Shown: positions 17,599-26,906, counted from the first letter of the stretch. The stretch: DNA of 64,000 nt from Leucobacter komagatae (GCF_006716085.1 NZ_VFON01000001.1:62001-126000), one strand, 5' to 3'. Translations and numbers: made by a program. Notes: generated by a model not told the origin, from the letters alone.

Positions 17599-19026
17599 TT
17601 AGCCGATACCCGCCATCTCCTCGACGTGGGTCTTACCGACCCGGTCGAGTACGGCGGGGCGCTTCGCCTTGATCCACCAGTAGCGCGAGAACGCCGCGAG
17701 CATCGTGATGACGAAGAGGTACGGGATCACGTTGAGCGGGAACGCCGGCACGGGGTAGACGTTCGCCACGAACACGTATGCCATCGCGACGACAGCTACC
17801 GTCGCCGTCACCCAGATCAGGCGGTTCTTGATGCCCTCGCGGGTCGTGTAGACGACACCAGCGATTGCGACGAGCGAGTAGGCGACCATGTACCCGTACG
17901 TGCCGTATGTGTCGACCCAGACGGTGATGTCCATCGGGTGCGTCCCGGCGAGCAGGAGGATGATGTCGAGCACAATCGCCGCAGGCCCGGCAATGAGCAG
18001 CACGCGGTGCGGGGTGAGGTGGGTCTCGTGGGTGCGGCCGAAGCGCTCGGGCACCATGCCCTCCTTGCCCATCACGTAGATGATGCGGCCAACGACGTTG
18101 AGCGGCGCGACGACGACGGCGAAGAACGACGCTGCGACACCGAACACGAGGATCGGCGTGAACCATCCCGGCATGTTGACCTTCTCTGCGACCGCCTGCA
18201 GCGGGCTCGCGACCTCGCCAAGCTCGTCGCCGAGCACGGCGATCTGCGTGTAGGCGGAGAACACGTAGAGCACGCCAACGGCGACGGCGCTCCACATGAT
18301 CGCGCGAGGGATCGCCTTCTTCGGATCCTTTGCCTCGCGCCCGAGGGCGTCGGCCGACGAGAATCCGACGAAGCCGAGGATGCCGAGGACCATGCCAGCG
18401 GCGACGCCCTGGAAGGGTACGCCTTCGAATGAGAACTGCGACGGATCCCACGCGGCGTCGCCGAGCACGATGAGCGCGGTGACGAGCAGCACGAGGATGA
18501 TCGCGACCGACAGCAGCTCGAGCACGAGCGAGATGCGCGCCGAGATGCGGATGCCGCGGATCGTGAAGAAGGTCGCGCCGCCGCCGATGATGACGGCGAG
18601 GGCGATGAGCCACGGCGTCGAACCAGCGGACTCGATGCCGAAGATCACGAGCAGGTCGGACATGTACGAGATGGCGCCGCCGAGCGAGCCCGCGGCGATG
18701 CCCCACGAGCCGATGAGGAGCGCGACGCCCGCGGCGAACGCGCCCGCCGGGCCAAGGCCCTGCGCGACGTAGGTGTAGAGCGAGCCCGCGGAAGCGTGGC
18801 GCTTCGCGAACATGCTGATGATGTAGCCGACGCACAGGATCACGATCGTCGCGAGGACGAACGCGAACATGGTGCCGCTGCCAGCTCCGAGGAAGATCGA
18901 CGCTGCGGTGAACGCGATGACCGCGCTGGGCGCGATGCTCGCGATCGCTTGGGCCGCGAGCTCGGGGCCAGACATGACCCCTTCGCGCAGGCCGGCGTCA
19001 GCCTTCTGAGTGGTGGACTGGGACAT
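17599..19026 (-). CDS. APC-superfamily amino acid/amine permease
   Basis: A 475-residue, roughly 12-segment permease. The opening AAQAIASIAPSAVIAFTAASIF and the early segment MFAKRHASAGSLYTYVAQGLG are typical of the APC superfamily branch that moves amino acids, polyamines or ethanolamine. AAAGGAGAG precedes the ATG. It follows the zinc alcohol dehydrogenase by 30 bp and shares its operon, so its substrate probably yields an alcohol or aldehyde handled by that enzyme. The substrate cannot be named from sequence. Confidence 0.87.
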   Translation of the reverse strand: MSQSTTQKADAGLREGVMSGPELAAQAIASIAPSAVIAFTAASIFLGAGSGTMFAFVLATIVILCVGYIISMFAKRHASAGSLYTYVAQGLGPAGAFAAGVALLIGSWGIAAGSLGGAISYMSDLLVIFGIESAGSTPWLIALAVIIGGGATFFTIRGIRISARISLVLELLSVAIILVLLVTALIVLGDAAWDPSQFSFEGVPFQGVAAGMVLGILGFVGFSSADALGREAKDPKKAIPRAIMWSAVAVGVLYVFSAYTQIAVLGDELGEVASPLQAVAEKVNMPGWFTPILVFGVAASFFAVVVAPLNVVGRIIYVMGKEGMVPERFGRTHETHLTPHRVLLIAGPAAIVLDIILLLAGTHPMDITVWVDTYGTYGYMVAYSLVAIAGVVYTTREGIKNRLIWVTATVAVVAMAYVFVANVYPVPAFPLNVIPYLFVITMLAAFSRYWWIKAKRPAVLDRVGKTHVEEMAGIG

Positions 19027-19056
19027 TCAACTCTCCTTTGAGAAGTTCTTCAGGTG

Positions 19057-20169
19057 TTACGGGATGAGCAGCGTGCGGAGTACGCCGCCGGAAGCGAGAT
19101 CGTCGAGCGCGTCAGCGGCTTCGTCGAGTGAACGGCGGCCCGAGATGAGCGGATCGAGCTTCAGCTGACCGTCCATGTAGCGGTCCACCAGTGCGGGGAT
19201 ATCGATCGAGGGGCGCACCGAGCCGTAGTTCGACCCGAGGATGCGCTGGTCGGCCTCCGCGAGCACGAGCGGTTCGAACGACGCCTTGGCACCGGTCGGC
19301 GGGAGCCCAACGATGACCGCAGCCCCGCCGAGGCCGAGCATCTGGATCGCCTGCTCGGTGGTGACGGTGCGGCCGATCGCGTCGAAGGCGTAGTCGACGC
19401 CGTCGGGGATGAGCTCGAACAGCTGCTCGACGGCGTTGCCCTCGGACGCGTCGATGCGGTCGGTCGCGCCGAACTGCATTGCCATGTCGGTCTTCTCTGG
19501 CACGACGTCGATCGCGATGATGCGCTCAGCGCCAGCGAGCTTCGCCCCCTGGACCACGTTCAGGCCGACGCCACCGCAACCGATGACGGCGACGGTCGAG
19601 CCTGGCTCAACGGCGGCGGTGTTCATCACGGCGCCGACGCCTGTCGCGACCGCGCAGCCGACAACGGCGATGACGTCGAGGGGAGCGTCGTCACGAACCT
19701 TGATCGCGCCCGAGGCGGGAACGACGACCTCCTCAGCGAACGACGAGACCCCGAGGTAGTGGTGCAGCGACTCCGCTTCGCCTTCCTCGCCCTCGATGCT
19801 CAGGCGCGAGGTGCCGTCGAAGAGTGAACCCTTCGCGTTGATGACCTGGGCGACCTTCTGGCAGCGAGCCTCGTGGCCCTGCAGGCAGTATCGGCACTCG
19901 CCACATGGCGGAACCCAGCTGAGCACGACGTGGTCGCCGACGGCGAGCGACGTGACGCCCTCGCCGAGCTCGACGACGACGCCGGAGCCCTCGTGACCCA
20001 TGACCATCGGCGCGGGGGCTTCCCACTCGCCGCGCTTCACGTGCAGGTCAGAGTGGCAGACGCCAGCCGCTGCGATCTTCACACGGACCTCGCCTGCCTT
20101 CGGCGGTGCGAGCGTGACGTCGGCGACGGCGACGCGGGTGTTCGGTTCACGAAACACGACTGCCTTCAT
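19057..20169 (-). CDS. Zinc-dependent medium-chain alcohol dehydrogenase
   Basis: The 370-residue MDR-family enzyme has the catalytic zinc ligands in GVCHSDLH and MGHEGSGVV, and the four-cysteine structural zinc site PPCGECRYCLQGHEARC. The Rossmann motif is VIGCGGVGLNVVQGAKLAG. It oxidises an alcohol with NAD+, or the reverse, and resembles the class III-like branch. The start is set by GGAGGAGGAAC just before ATG 20169; the frame is open 70 codons upstream but into the divergent promoter. It forms an operon with an APC permease and diverges from a PucR regulator, suggesting an inducible catabolic unit. Confidence 0.9.
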   Translation of the reverse strand: MKAVVFREPNTRVAVADVTLAPPKAGEVRVKIAAAGVCHSDLHVKRGEWEAPAPMVMGHEGSGVVVELGEGVTSLAVGDHVVLSWVPPCGECRYCLQGHEARCQKVAQVINAKGSLFDGTSRLSIEGEEGEAESLHHYLGVSSFAEEVVVPASGAIKVRDDAPLDVIAVVGCAVATGVGAVMNTAAVEPGSTVAVIGCGGVGLNVVQGAKLAGAERIIAIDVVPEKTDMAMQFGATDRIDASEGNAVEQLFELIPDGVDYAFDAIGRTVTTEQAIQMLGLGGAAVIVGLPPTGAKASFEPLVLAEADQRILGSNYGSVRPSIDIPALVDRYMDGQLKLDPLISGRRSLDEAADALDDLASGGVLRTLLIP

Positions 20170-20295
20170 GATGTTCCTCCTCCATTGGGGTGCGCTTAGG
20201 CGGCGCAAAAGTTCGTCGAAGAGATCGTAAGTACCTGCCATCCGACATGTCACTGTGCCAATCGTCGAACCTGAGAGTGCACCTACGGCATTTGG

Positions 20296-20301
20296 TACAT
20301 T
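20296..20301 (+). promoter_or_regulatory. -10 hexamer TACATT for leaderless pucR-type gene
   Basis: TACATT is followed by exactly six bases and the ATG at 20308, and no ribosome binding site is present. The 138-bp divergent region 20170-20307 must also hold the ADH operon promoter and probable operators. Confidence 0.55.
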
Positions 20302-20307
20302 TATGGC

Positions 20308-21759
20308 ATGAGTTTCGACCTGCGAACCGTCGCCCGGGTGGTTGCCGGCGTCTACCTCGACAACGGGGTGAGTGACCACACCCCGTGCGAAGGGCTTGCG
20401 CGGGTCGGCGAGTACGTCGTTGTCGCGAGCGCCGAGTTCGCGACCCTTGTGACTGGAACGGTCGCCGAGCTCGAGGCCAGGTTCGCGCAGGGGAGTGAGG
20501 CGGCCGCGGTCACCTCGCGGGCGGTGTTCGTGAGTGAATCAGACACCCCGCGCCTCCGAAAGATACTCGCGGCCCACGGTATGAGCGCGGTGCTTGGGGC
20601 GTCTGCGTCTGGCGATGCGCTGCACTACCGACTCGCGGCCCTGCTTGCGGACGACAGAGCGGCCTCCGATCGCCTCGTCGCGTCGGGAACCCGGGTGCTC
20701 ACGCAGGTCGCGCGCCGCGGGGGAGCGACCGCGGCTATGGCAGAGCTCGCGCATCGGATTGACGGCTGGGCCGTGCTGCTCGATGCCCACGGCCAGCTGA
20801 TTGCGAGCGCGGGCGCCGGGCGACTGCACCTCGACGACGCGAAAGCGGTCGCACTCGGGAAGCCCGTGCGCGTGCGGCACCCGGGGCTGCAGACCCACCA
20901 GGTTGGCTCAGACCTCGACTTTACCGGCTACCTCGTTGTTGCGTCACGGTCGAGCGCGACGAGCCGTATCCGCGACCTCGCGTCGCAGGCGGCGGCGCTC
21001 TTCGACCTGGTGCTCCGCACGCGCGACCCATCGGTTACCGAGCACCTCGGGCGCGAGGCACTCGTCGAAATCCTGCACGGAGGTGGTGCGCAGGCGACTG
21101 AGCTGCTTCGGCGGTGGGGTGTGCGCGAGGTCGAGCTCACCGCGTTCGCGCTCGGCACGCGCACCCGCACGGTCGACCTTGAGCGGCTCGTCGAGCGCTG
21201 GCTAGACGAGCTCGGGGTTGAGCACATCTTCGTTGGTGACCCCGGCCTCGTCCGAGGGTTCGTTCCCGAACACCTTGTCGGCGAACTCATGGCTCTCGCG
21301 GCGGGATTCGAACCGCTCGGGGCGACGTCGCTGCACCTGGGGCTCGGCGCGGCCGCCCCGATCGATGCGCTCGGGCGAAGCGCCGTGCAAGCAAAGCAGG
21401 CCTTCGACGCCGCGTTCGAAGCGGGGGCGAGCGCGCAGCGCTACGCCGAGCTGCCAACGGTGGATTTCGTGCTTGACGTGATCTCCGAGGACCATCGAAC
21501 CCAGCTCGGGGGAGTGCTCGATGGGCTGCGAGGCGATGACGGCGACCATGGGGAGCTACTCGACACCCTGCGCGTGTTCCTCTCCGAGCACGGGGCGCAC
21601 CGCGCCAGCGCAGCGAAGCTTGGCATCCACAGGCAGACCCTTGTCTCGCGGATTCACCGTGTCGAGGAGCTCACGGGGCTCTCGATGGCCCGGCCTGACG
21701 ACCGCGCCGCCGCGTGGCTGGCGCTGAGGGCGCTCGGGCACGAAGCGTTCACGCAATAG
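20308..21759 (+). CDS. PucR-family transcriptional regulator
   Basis: The 483-residue protein has a variable N-terminal sensory part (about 1-280) and the PucR/CdaR C-terminal arrangement. There is a GGDEF-like middle region and a terminal helix-turn-helix (about 430-475) with HGAHRASAAKLGIHRQTLVSRIHRVEELTGL. Such proteins activate operons for purines, amines or amino acids in response to substrate. It diverges from the ADH-permease operon, its most likely target. The signal is unknown. Confidence 0.9.
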   Translation: MSFDLRTVARVVAGVYLDNGVSDHTPCEGLARVGEYVVVASAEFATLVTGTVAELEARFAQGSEAAAVTSRAVFVSESDTPRLRKILAAHGMSAVLGASASGDALHYRLAALLADDRAASDRLVASGTRVLTQVARRGGATAAMAELAHRIDGWAVLLDAHGQLIASAGAGRLHLDDAKAVALGKPVRVRHPGLQTHQVGSDLDFTGYLVVASRSSATSRIRDLASQAAALFDLVLRTRDPSVTEHLGREALVEILHGGGAQATELLRRWGVREVELTAFALGTRTRTVDLERLVERWLDELGVEHIFVGDPGLVRGFVPEHLVGELMALAAGFEPLGATSLHLGLGAAAPIDALGRSAVQAKQAFDAAFEAGASAQRYAELPTVDFVLDVISEDHRTQLGGVLDGLRGDDGDHGELLDTLRVFLSEHGAHRASAAKLGIHRQTLVSRIHRVEELTGLSMARPDDRAAAWLALRALGHEAFTQ

Positions 21760-21762
21760 AAT
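21757..21762 (+). promoter_or_regulatory. -10 hexamer TAGAAT upstream of the Ppx/GppA gene
   Basis: TAGAAT overlaps the pucR-type stop codon and lies seven bases before ATG 21770. This suggests a leaderless internal promoter in addition to any read-through. Confidence 0.4.
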
Positions 21763-21769
21763 CGTGCTC

Positions 21770-22729
21770 ATGCGACTCGGAGTCATCGACGTAGGTTCAA
21801 ATACCGTTCATCTCCTCGTGGTTGACGCGCATCCCGGTGCGAGCCCCAACCCGTACCACTCGCAGCGGTCGACGCTGCGGCTCATGCGCTACCTCGACGA
21901 CGACGGCGCGATCACCGACGAGGGCGTCGCCCGGATCATCGCCGCGATCGCAGAAGCGGTCAAGACCGTTCAGGAGATCGGCGTCGACGACCTGCTCGCG
22001 ACGGCGACCTCCGCAATCCGCGAGGCCGCGAACGGCGAGGAAGTGCTCGCGCGCATCGAGCGCGAGACCGGGCTCAAGCTCGACGTGCTCTCGGGCGAGG
22101 ACGAGGCGCGGATCACGATGCTTGCCGTGCGTCGCTGGCTCGGCTGGTCTGCCGGCGAGATCCTGCTCTTCGACATCGGCGGCGGGTCGTTCGAGATCGC
22201 CCAGGGCGCCGACGAGTACCCCGACGTACAGGTCTCTCTCCCGCTCGGCGCGGGGCGCTCGACGATTCTCTATCTCCCGGAGGATCCGCCCACCGCGGAA
22301 GGGATCTCGCGCCTCCGCGCGCACGCCCGCGAGGAATTCACGCGGGTTCGCAAGGAAATGTTCAAGGGGCGGCCGAAGCCGAAGCGGGTGGTGGGGACGT
22401 CGAAGACGATCCGCTCGCTCGCGCGCCTCATCGGCGGCCCGCCTGACCCGGCGACGGGTGACCTCGCTGAGCTGCACTATGCGGGACTGCGTGAGTGGGA
22501 GCCGACGCTGCGCGATATGCCTGGCTCCGTTCGCGAGTACCTGCCAGGGATTACGCCAGAGCGCGGATACCAGATCATGGCGGGCGCGGTCGTGCTGCGC
22601 ACCGCGATGAAGGTGTTCGATGTCTCGACGCTCACGATCTCGCCGTGGGCGCTGCGCGAGGGAATCGTGCTGCGCTACATCGACGCCCTCGATGGCCGCG
22701 GAACCGACCCGGTCTCCGAGGACGGATAG
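21770..22729 (+). CDS. Ppx/GppA-family exopolyphosphatase / guanosine pentaphosphatase
   Basis: The 319-residue single-module member of the sugar kinase/Hsp70/actin fold has phosphate-1 RLGVIDVGSNTVHLLVVDA at its N-terminus, ATSAIREAANGEE, and phosphate-2 LLFDIGGGSFEIA near 140. Mycobacterial short Ppx proteins of this size hydrolyse polyphosphate or pppGpp. ATG 21770 is preferred to GTG 21764 because conserved sequence starts there. It lies 10 bp after the PucR-type gene without an obvious functional link. Confidence 0.9.
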   Translation: MRLGVIDVGSNTVHLLVVDAHPGASPNPYHSQRSTLRLMRYLDDDGAITDEGVARIIAAIAEAVKTVQEIGVDDLLATATSAIREAANGEEVLARIERETGLKLDVLSGEDEARITMLAVRRWLGWSAGEILLFDIGGGSFEIAQGADEYPDVQVSLPLGAGRSTILYLPEDPPTAEGISRLRAHAREEFTRVRKEMFKGRPKPKRVVGTSKTIRSLARLIGGPPDPATGDLAELHYAGLREWEPTLRDMPGSVREYLPGITPERGYQIMAGAVVLRTAMKVFDVSTLTISPWALREGIVLRYIDALDGRGTDPVSEDG

Positions 22730-22914
22730 CGCCCAATCATCGGGTAGTTTTAGCGGAAGGTACAAACGCTTAACGTAGCTTCCGCGGGGTTGATATCGAA
22801 AACGCAACCATTTCCACTCTCGCGGTGCGTCGAAGGCTGTCGTGCTGTAGGAATACACTAATGAATCTCATTCGCCCGCGGCAGGCGCGGGCGCTCATCC
22901 ATGGGGGTTAACCA
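22730..22914 (+). promoter_or_regulatory. Upstream region of the nucleoside operon
   Basis: A 185-bp AT-richer gap. It contains the dyad GCGGAAG...CTTCCGC (about 22754-22786, a 19-base loop), which could end the upstream gene or act as an operator. A TACACT hexamer near 22854-22859 is a possible -10 element. No known riboswitch consensus was recognised. Confidence 0.4.
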
Positions 22915-24018
22915 TTGACCATCTCAACTACTAAGAAGATGCTCGGCCTCACCGCCGCGGCGGGCCTCGTGCTCGGCCTCTCGGCGTGTGGCCAGGCACC
23001 CGAGGCTGGCGGCGAAAGCGGCGGCGCAGAGGCCGTTGCCGGCTTCAAGCCCTGCATGGTGTCGGACGAGGGCGGCTTCGACGACAAGTCATTCAACCAG
23101 CTCGGCTACGAGGGCCTGAAGAAGGCTGCCGACGAGCTCGACGTCGAGTTCGGCGAGACCGAGTCGAAGAGCGCGAGCGATTATGCCGCGAACCTCAGCG
23201 GCCTTGTCGACGCAGGCTGCACGTTCATCGTCTCGGTGGGCTTCATGCTCTCGGAGCCGACCGTGAACGCGGCGAAGGCGAACCCCGACGTGCAGTTCGC
23301 GATCATCGACGACTGGGCTGACAACGACTTCGACGGTAAGACCGACGCGCCGAACATCAAGCCGCTCGTGTTCGACACGGCGCAGGCAGCGTTCCTCGGC
23401 GGCTACGCGGCAGCCGCTGTCTCGGAGACCGGCACCGTCGGCACCTTCGGTGGCGCGAAGATTCCGCCGGTCACCATCTTCATGGATGGCTTCCAGGACG
23501 GCGTTGAGTACTTCAACAAGGAGAACAGCAAGGACGTCAAGGTCATCGGTTGGGACGTCGCGAAGCAGGACGGCCAGTTCACCGGGGAGTTCGCGGCGAA
23601 CGACACCGCAAAGCAGATGGCTCAGGGCATCCTCGACCAGGGCGCAGACGTGCTGCTCCCCGTCGGCGGCCCGATCTACCAGTCGGCTGCTGAGGCGATC
23701 CGTGACTCGGGCGGCACCGCGAAGCTCGTCGGCGTCGATGCAGACGTCTACCAGACTGACCCGAAGGTCAAGGACATCCTCTTCACCTCGATCATGAAGA
23801 GCATGGACATCGCTGTGTACGACTCGGTGATGGAAGCCGCCCAGGGTAAGTTCAGTGCTGAGCCCTTCGTTGGCGTACTCGAGAACGACGGCGTGAGCCT
23901 CTCGGGGTTCAACGACTTCGCAGACAAGGTCCCCGCAGACCTGCAGAAGCAGCTCGACGAGATCAAGGCCGGCATCGTTGACGGCTCGATCAAGGTCGAG
24001 TCGCCCTCCTCGCCGTAA
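22915..24018 (+). CDS. BMP-family ABC transporter substrate-binding lipoprotein (nucleoside)
   Basis: The 367-residue lipoprotein has a signal peptide ending in lipobox GLSAC, then a basic membrane protein/PnrA fold. MVSDEGGFDDKSFNQLGYEGL near the N-terminus is the family hallmark. Such proteins bind purine or pyrimidine nucleosides for an ABC importer. A TTG start at 22915 is chosen because GGGGG lies seven bases upstream and it gives a lysine-containing n-region; ATG 22939 is an alternative. It heads an operon with ATPase, two permeases, cytidine deaminase and thymidine phosphorylase. Confidence 0.92.
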   Translation: MTISTTKKMLGLTAAAGLVLGLSACGQAPEAGGESGGAEAVAGFKPCMVSDEGGFDDKSFNQLGYEGLKKAADELDVEFGETESKSASDYAANLSGLVDAGCTFIVSVGFMLSEPTVNAAKANPDVQFAIIDDWADNDFDGKTDAPNIKPLVFDTAQAAFLGGYAAAAVSETGTVGTFGGAKIPPVTIFMDGFQDGVEYFNKENSKDVKVIGWDVAKQDGQFTGEFAANDTAKQMAQGILDQGADVLLPVGGPIYQSAAEAIRDSGGTAKLVGVDADVYQTDPKVKDILFTSIMKSMDIAVYDSVMEAAQGKFSAEPFVGVLENDGVSLSGFNDFADKVPADLQKQLDEIKAGIVDGSIKVESPSSP

Positions 24019-24026
24019 GGCACTCT

Positions 24027-24073
24027 GATGGCGGGCCGGTGGGTGATCTCTGATCGCTCACCGGCCCGCCATC
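24027..24073 (+). terminator. Intra-operon hairpin after the binding-protein gene
   Basis: GATGGCGGGCCGGTG (24027-24041) pairs perfectly with CACCGGCCCGCCATC (24059-24073), and the 17-base loop contains more pairing. There is no strong U run. It probably causes partial termination or 3'-end protection, giving more binding protein than membrane components. Confidence 0.7.
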
Positions 24074-24126
24074 TTGGATTCACCAGGGGAGTCGCCCAGG
24101 CACTACCCCAGAGAAACGAACTTGGA

Positions 24127-24132
24127 TAGATT
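24127..24132 (+). promoter_or_regulatory. -10 hexamer TAGATT for leaderless ATPase gene
   Basis: TAGATT ends six bases before ATG 24139 and there is no Shine-Dalgarno sequence. This is a probable internal promoter downstream of the hairpin, producing a leaderless transcript. Confidence 0.5.
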
Positions 24133-24138
24133 TACGGC

Positions 24139-25653
24139 ATGACGCTCGAACTGCGCGGGATCACGAAGCGATTCGGATCATTCACCGCGAACGACCGCAT
24201 CTCAATCGAGGTGCGACCCGGAGAAATTCACGCCCTGCTGGGTGAGAACGGCGCCGGCAAGTCCACACTGATGAACGTGCTTTACGGGCTCTACCAGCCC
24301 GACGAGGGCGAGATCGTCGTCGACGGCGAAGTGCAGCGCTTCAAGGGCCCAGGCGACGCGATGGCCGCGGGCATTGGCATGGTGCACCAGCACTTCATGC
24401 TCGTGCCGGTATTCACCGTCGCCGAGAACGTCATGCTTGGGCATGAGAGCACGAAGTTCGCCGGGGCGCTCGATCTCGCGAGCGCGCGCGCCCACGTGCG
24501 CGAGGTCGCTGACCGCTTCGGGTTCGAGGTTGACCCCGACGCGGTCGTCGAAGACCTGCCCGTCGGAGTGCAGCAGCGCGTCGAAATCATCAAGGCGCTC
24601 TCGCGCGACGCGAAGGTGCTCGTGTTCGACGAGCCGACTGCCGTGCTCACGCCGCAGGAGACCGACGAACTTATGCAGATCATGCGGCAGCTGCGCGACG
24701 AGGGCACGGCGATCGTGTTCATCACGCACAAGCTGCGCGAGGTGCGCGAGGTCGCCGACCGGATCACGGTCATTCGCCTCGGCAAGGTCGTAGCTGAGGC
24801 GTCGCCCGAGTCATCGACGAACGAGCTCGCCTCGCTCATGGTGGGCCGCGCCGTCGAACTCACCGTACAGAAAGAGGCGCCCAATCTGGGCGACGGTGGG
24901 CTGAAGCTCACCGACGTCACGATCGCCGACAGCTCGGGACACATTGTCGTGGACCGAGTGAACCTCGAGGTTCGCCCCGGCGAGATCCTCGCTATTGCGG
25001 GCGTGCAGGGCAACGGCCAGACCGAGCTCACCGAATCACTCGTCGGCCTCCAACAGCTCACCTCGGGCGACATCACGCTCAATGGAAAGTCGCTCGTCGG
25101 CAAGCCCGTGAAGCAGATCATCGACGAGGGCGTCGGCTTCGTTCCCGAAGACCGGATCGAAGACGGCCTCGTCGGCACGTTCTCGGTCGCAGAGAACCTC
25201 ATGCTCAACCGCACGAGCGACCCCGAGTTCGTGCGGGCCGGGACCGTGCGTCGGGGGGCACTGAACGACTTCGCCGAGGCGAAGATCGCCGAGTATGACA
25301 TTCGCACGCAGGGCCCGAACGCCCACGCAGGTAGTTTGTCGGGCGGCAACCAGCAGAAGGTCGTGATCGCTCGCGAGCTGAGCCGCGACCTGAACCTGCT
25401 CGTCGCGTCGCAGCCCACCCGCGGCGTCGACGTTGGCTCGATCGAGTTCATCCACACGCGCATCGTTGAGGCACGTGACACAGGCGTCCCAGTCGTGCTC
25501 GTCTCGACCGAGCTCGACGAGGTCTCCGCACTCGCTGACCGCATCGCCGTGATGTACAAGGGAGCGATCATCGGCATCGTTCCAGGCAACGCTTCGCGCG
25601 AAACCCTCGGCCTCATGATGGCCGGCGAAACCCCCGAAGGAGTCGCGGCGTGA
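24139..25653 (+). CDS. Nucleoside ABC transporter, double-NBD ATP-binding protein
   Basis: The 504-residue protein has two fused nucleotide-binding domains, as in RbsA/NupA-type importers. Domain 1 has Walker A GENGAGKST (about residues 35-43) and Walker B KVLVFDEPTAVLTP. Its signature LPVGVQQRVEIIKAL is degenerate, as is usual in this family. Domain 2 has a degenerate P-loop GVQGNGQTEL but the good signature LSGGNQQKVVIAREL, and Walker B is replaced by LLVASQPTRGVDVG. It overlaps the first permease gene by 4 bp, so subunits are coupled. Confidence 0.94.
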   Translation: MTLELRGITKRFGSFTANDRISIEVRPGEIHALLGENGAGKSTLMNVLYGLYQPDEGEIVVDGEVQRFKGPGDAMAAGIGMVHQHFMLVPVFTVAENVMLGHESTKFAGALDLASARAHVREVADRFGFEVDPDAVVEDLPVGVQQRVEIIKALSRDAKVLVFDEPTAVLTPQETDELMQIMRQLRDEGTAIVFITHKLREVREVADRITVIRLGKVVAEASPESSTNELASLMVGRAVELTVQKEAPNLGDGGLKLTDVTIADSSGHIVVDRVNLEVRPGEILAIAGVQGNGQTELTESLVGLQQLTSGDITLNGKSLVGKPVKQIIDEGVGFVPEDRIEDGLVGTFSVAENLMLNRTSDPEFVRAGTVRRGALNDFAEAKIAEYDIRTQGPNAHAGSLSGGNQQKVVIARELSRDLNLLVASQPTRGVDVGSIEFIHTRIVEARDTGVPVVLVSTELDEVSALADRIAVMYKGAIIGIVPGNASRETLGLMMAGETPEGVAA

Positions 25654-26906
25654 GCGCACCGACCAGAGTCACGAACGGGCAGCCCTCGGGTTCGAAGCCC
25701 GAGACGGCGGAGCGCCCGCCGCAGAACAAACTCATCACGGAGCTGCTGTCGAGCTCAGTGACGACGACAGTGCTCGCGATCGTCCTGTCGATGCTCATCG
25801 GCGGCCTGCTCATCGCGTTCACCGACCCGAAGGTCATCGAGGCCTCCGGCTACTTCTTCCAGCGCCCGGCCGACACGTTCGTGGCGCTCTGGGACGCGAT
25901 CTCAGGCGGCTACGCCGCGCTCTTCCGCGGCTCGATCTTCAACTATGAGGCGCCGAGCTTCCTCCGCGCGATCAAGCCGCTGTCCGACACGCTGAACTTC
26001 GCCACGCCACTCATCATGGCCGGCCTCGGCGTCGGTCTCGCGTTCCGCGTCGGCCTGTTCAACATCGGTGGCCGCGGCCAGATGCTGATGGGCGCGGCAG
26101 CCTCCGGCTTCGTAATGTTCGGCCTCGACCTGCCGTTCGCCCTGCACCTGCCGCTCGTCATCATCGCGGGCATCGCAGGCGGCGTCATCTGGGGCGGCCT
26201 CGTTGGCTTCCTCAAGGCCCGCACTGGCGCGCACGAGGTGATCCTCACCATCATGCTGAACTTCGTCGCGTTCTACTTCATTGCGTGGCTGCTGTCGACC
26301 CCGGGGCTGCTCATGCGCCCGGGCGGCAACCAGCCGATCTCCCCGGTCACCCCTGAGAGCGCGAAGTTCCCGCTGCTCTTCGGGGCCCCGCTGACAACGC
26401 ACTGGGGCTTCATTGTCGCTCTGCTCGCTGCTGGCTTCGTCTGGTGGCTCATGGAGCGCTCGTCGCTCGGCTTCCGCATGCGCGCCGTCGGTGAGAACCC
26501 GCACGCCGCACGCGCCTCGGGCATCAAGGTCGAGCGGATCATCTTTTACGCGATGGCGATCGCGGGTGGCCTCGCCGGTCTCGCTGGCGCGAACCAGATC
26601 GCTGGCACCATCACGACGGGCTTTGGCAGCCACATCGACGCCGGCATCGGCTTCGACGCGATCACGGTCGCGCTGCTCGGCCGCTCGCGCGCGTGGGGGG
26701 TTGTCTGGGCTGGCCTGTTGTTCGGTGCGCTGAAGGCAGGCAGCTTCACGATGCAGATCGCTGAGAAGATTCCCGTAGACATCGTGCTCGTCGTGCAGGC
26801 GCTCATCGTGCTCTTCATCGCGGCGCCACCGCTCGTGCGCACGGTCTTTGGCCTCAAGCGTTTTGACCGAGTGCACGCACTCCAGCAGAAGGGGGCGTCG
26901 GCATGA
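25650..26906 (+). CDS. Nucleoside ABC transporter permease 1 (BmpE/NupP type)
   Basis: The 418-residue branched-chain-type permease has a short hydrophilic N-terminus and about 10 membrane segments. Recognisable family segments are FNIGGRGQMLMGA, GAHEVILTIMLNFVAFY, FRMRAVGENPHAARASGI and GLAGANQIAG. GTG start; overlaps the ATPase gene upstream and the second permease downstream by 4 bp each. It forms the membrane channel together with the next gene. Confidence 0.92.
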   Translation: MSAPTRVTNGQPSGSKPETAERPPQNKLITELLSSSVTTTVLAIVLSMLIGGLLIAFTDPKVIEASGYFFQRPADTFVALWDAISGGYAALFRGSIFNYEAPSFLRAIKPLSDTLNFATPLIMAGLGVGLAFRVGLFNIGGRGQMLMGAAASGFVMFGLDLPFALHLPLVIIAGIAGGVIWGGLVGFLKARTGAHEVILTIMLNFVAFYFIAWLLSTPGLLMRPGGNQPISPVTPESAKFPLLFGAPLTTHWGFIVALLAAGFVWWLMERSSLGFRMRAVGENPHAARASGIKVERIIFYAMAIAGGLAGLAGANQIAGTITTGFGSHIDAGIGFDAITVALLGRSRAWGVVWAGLLFGALKAGSFTMQIAEKIPVDIVLVVQALIVLFIAAPPLVRTVFGLKRFDRVHALQQKGASA

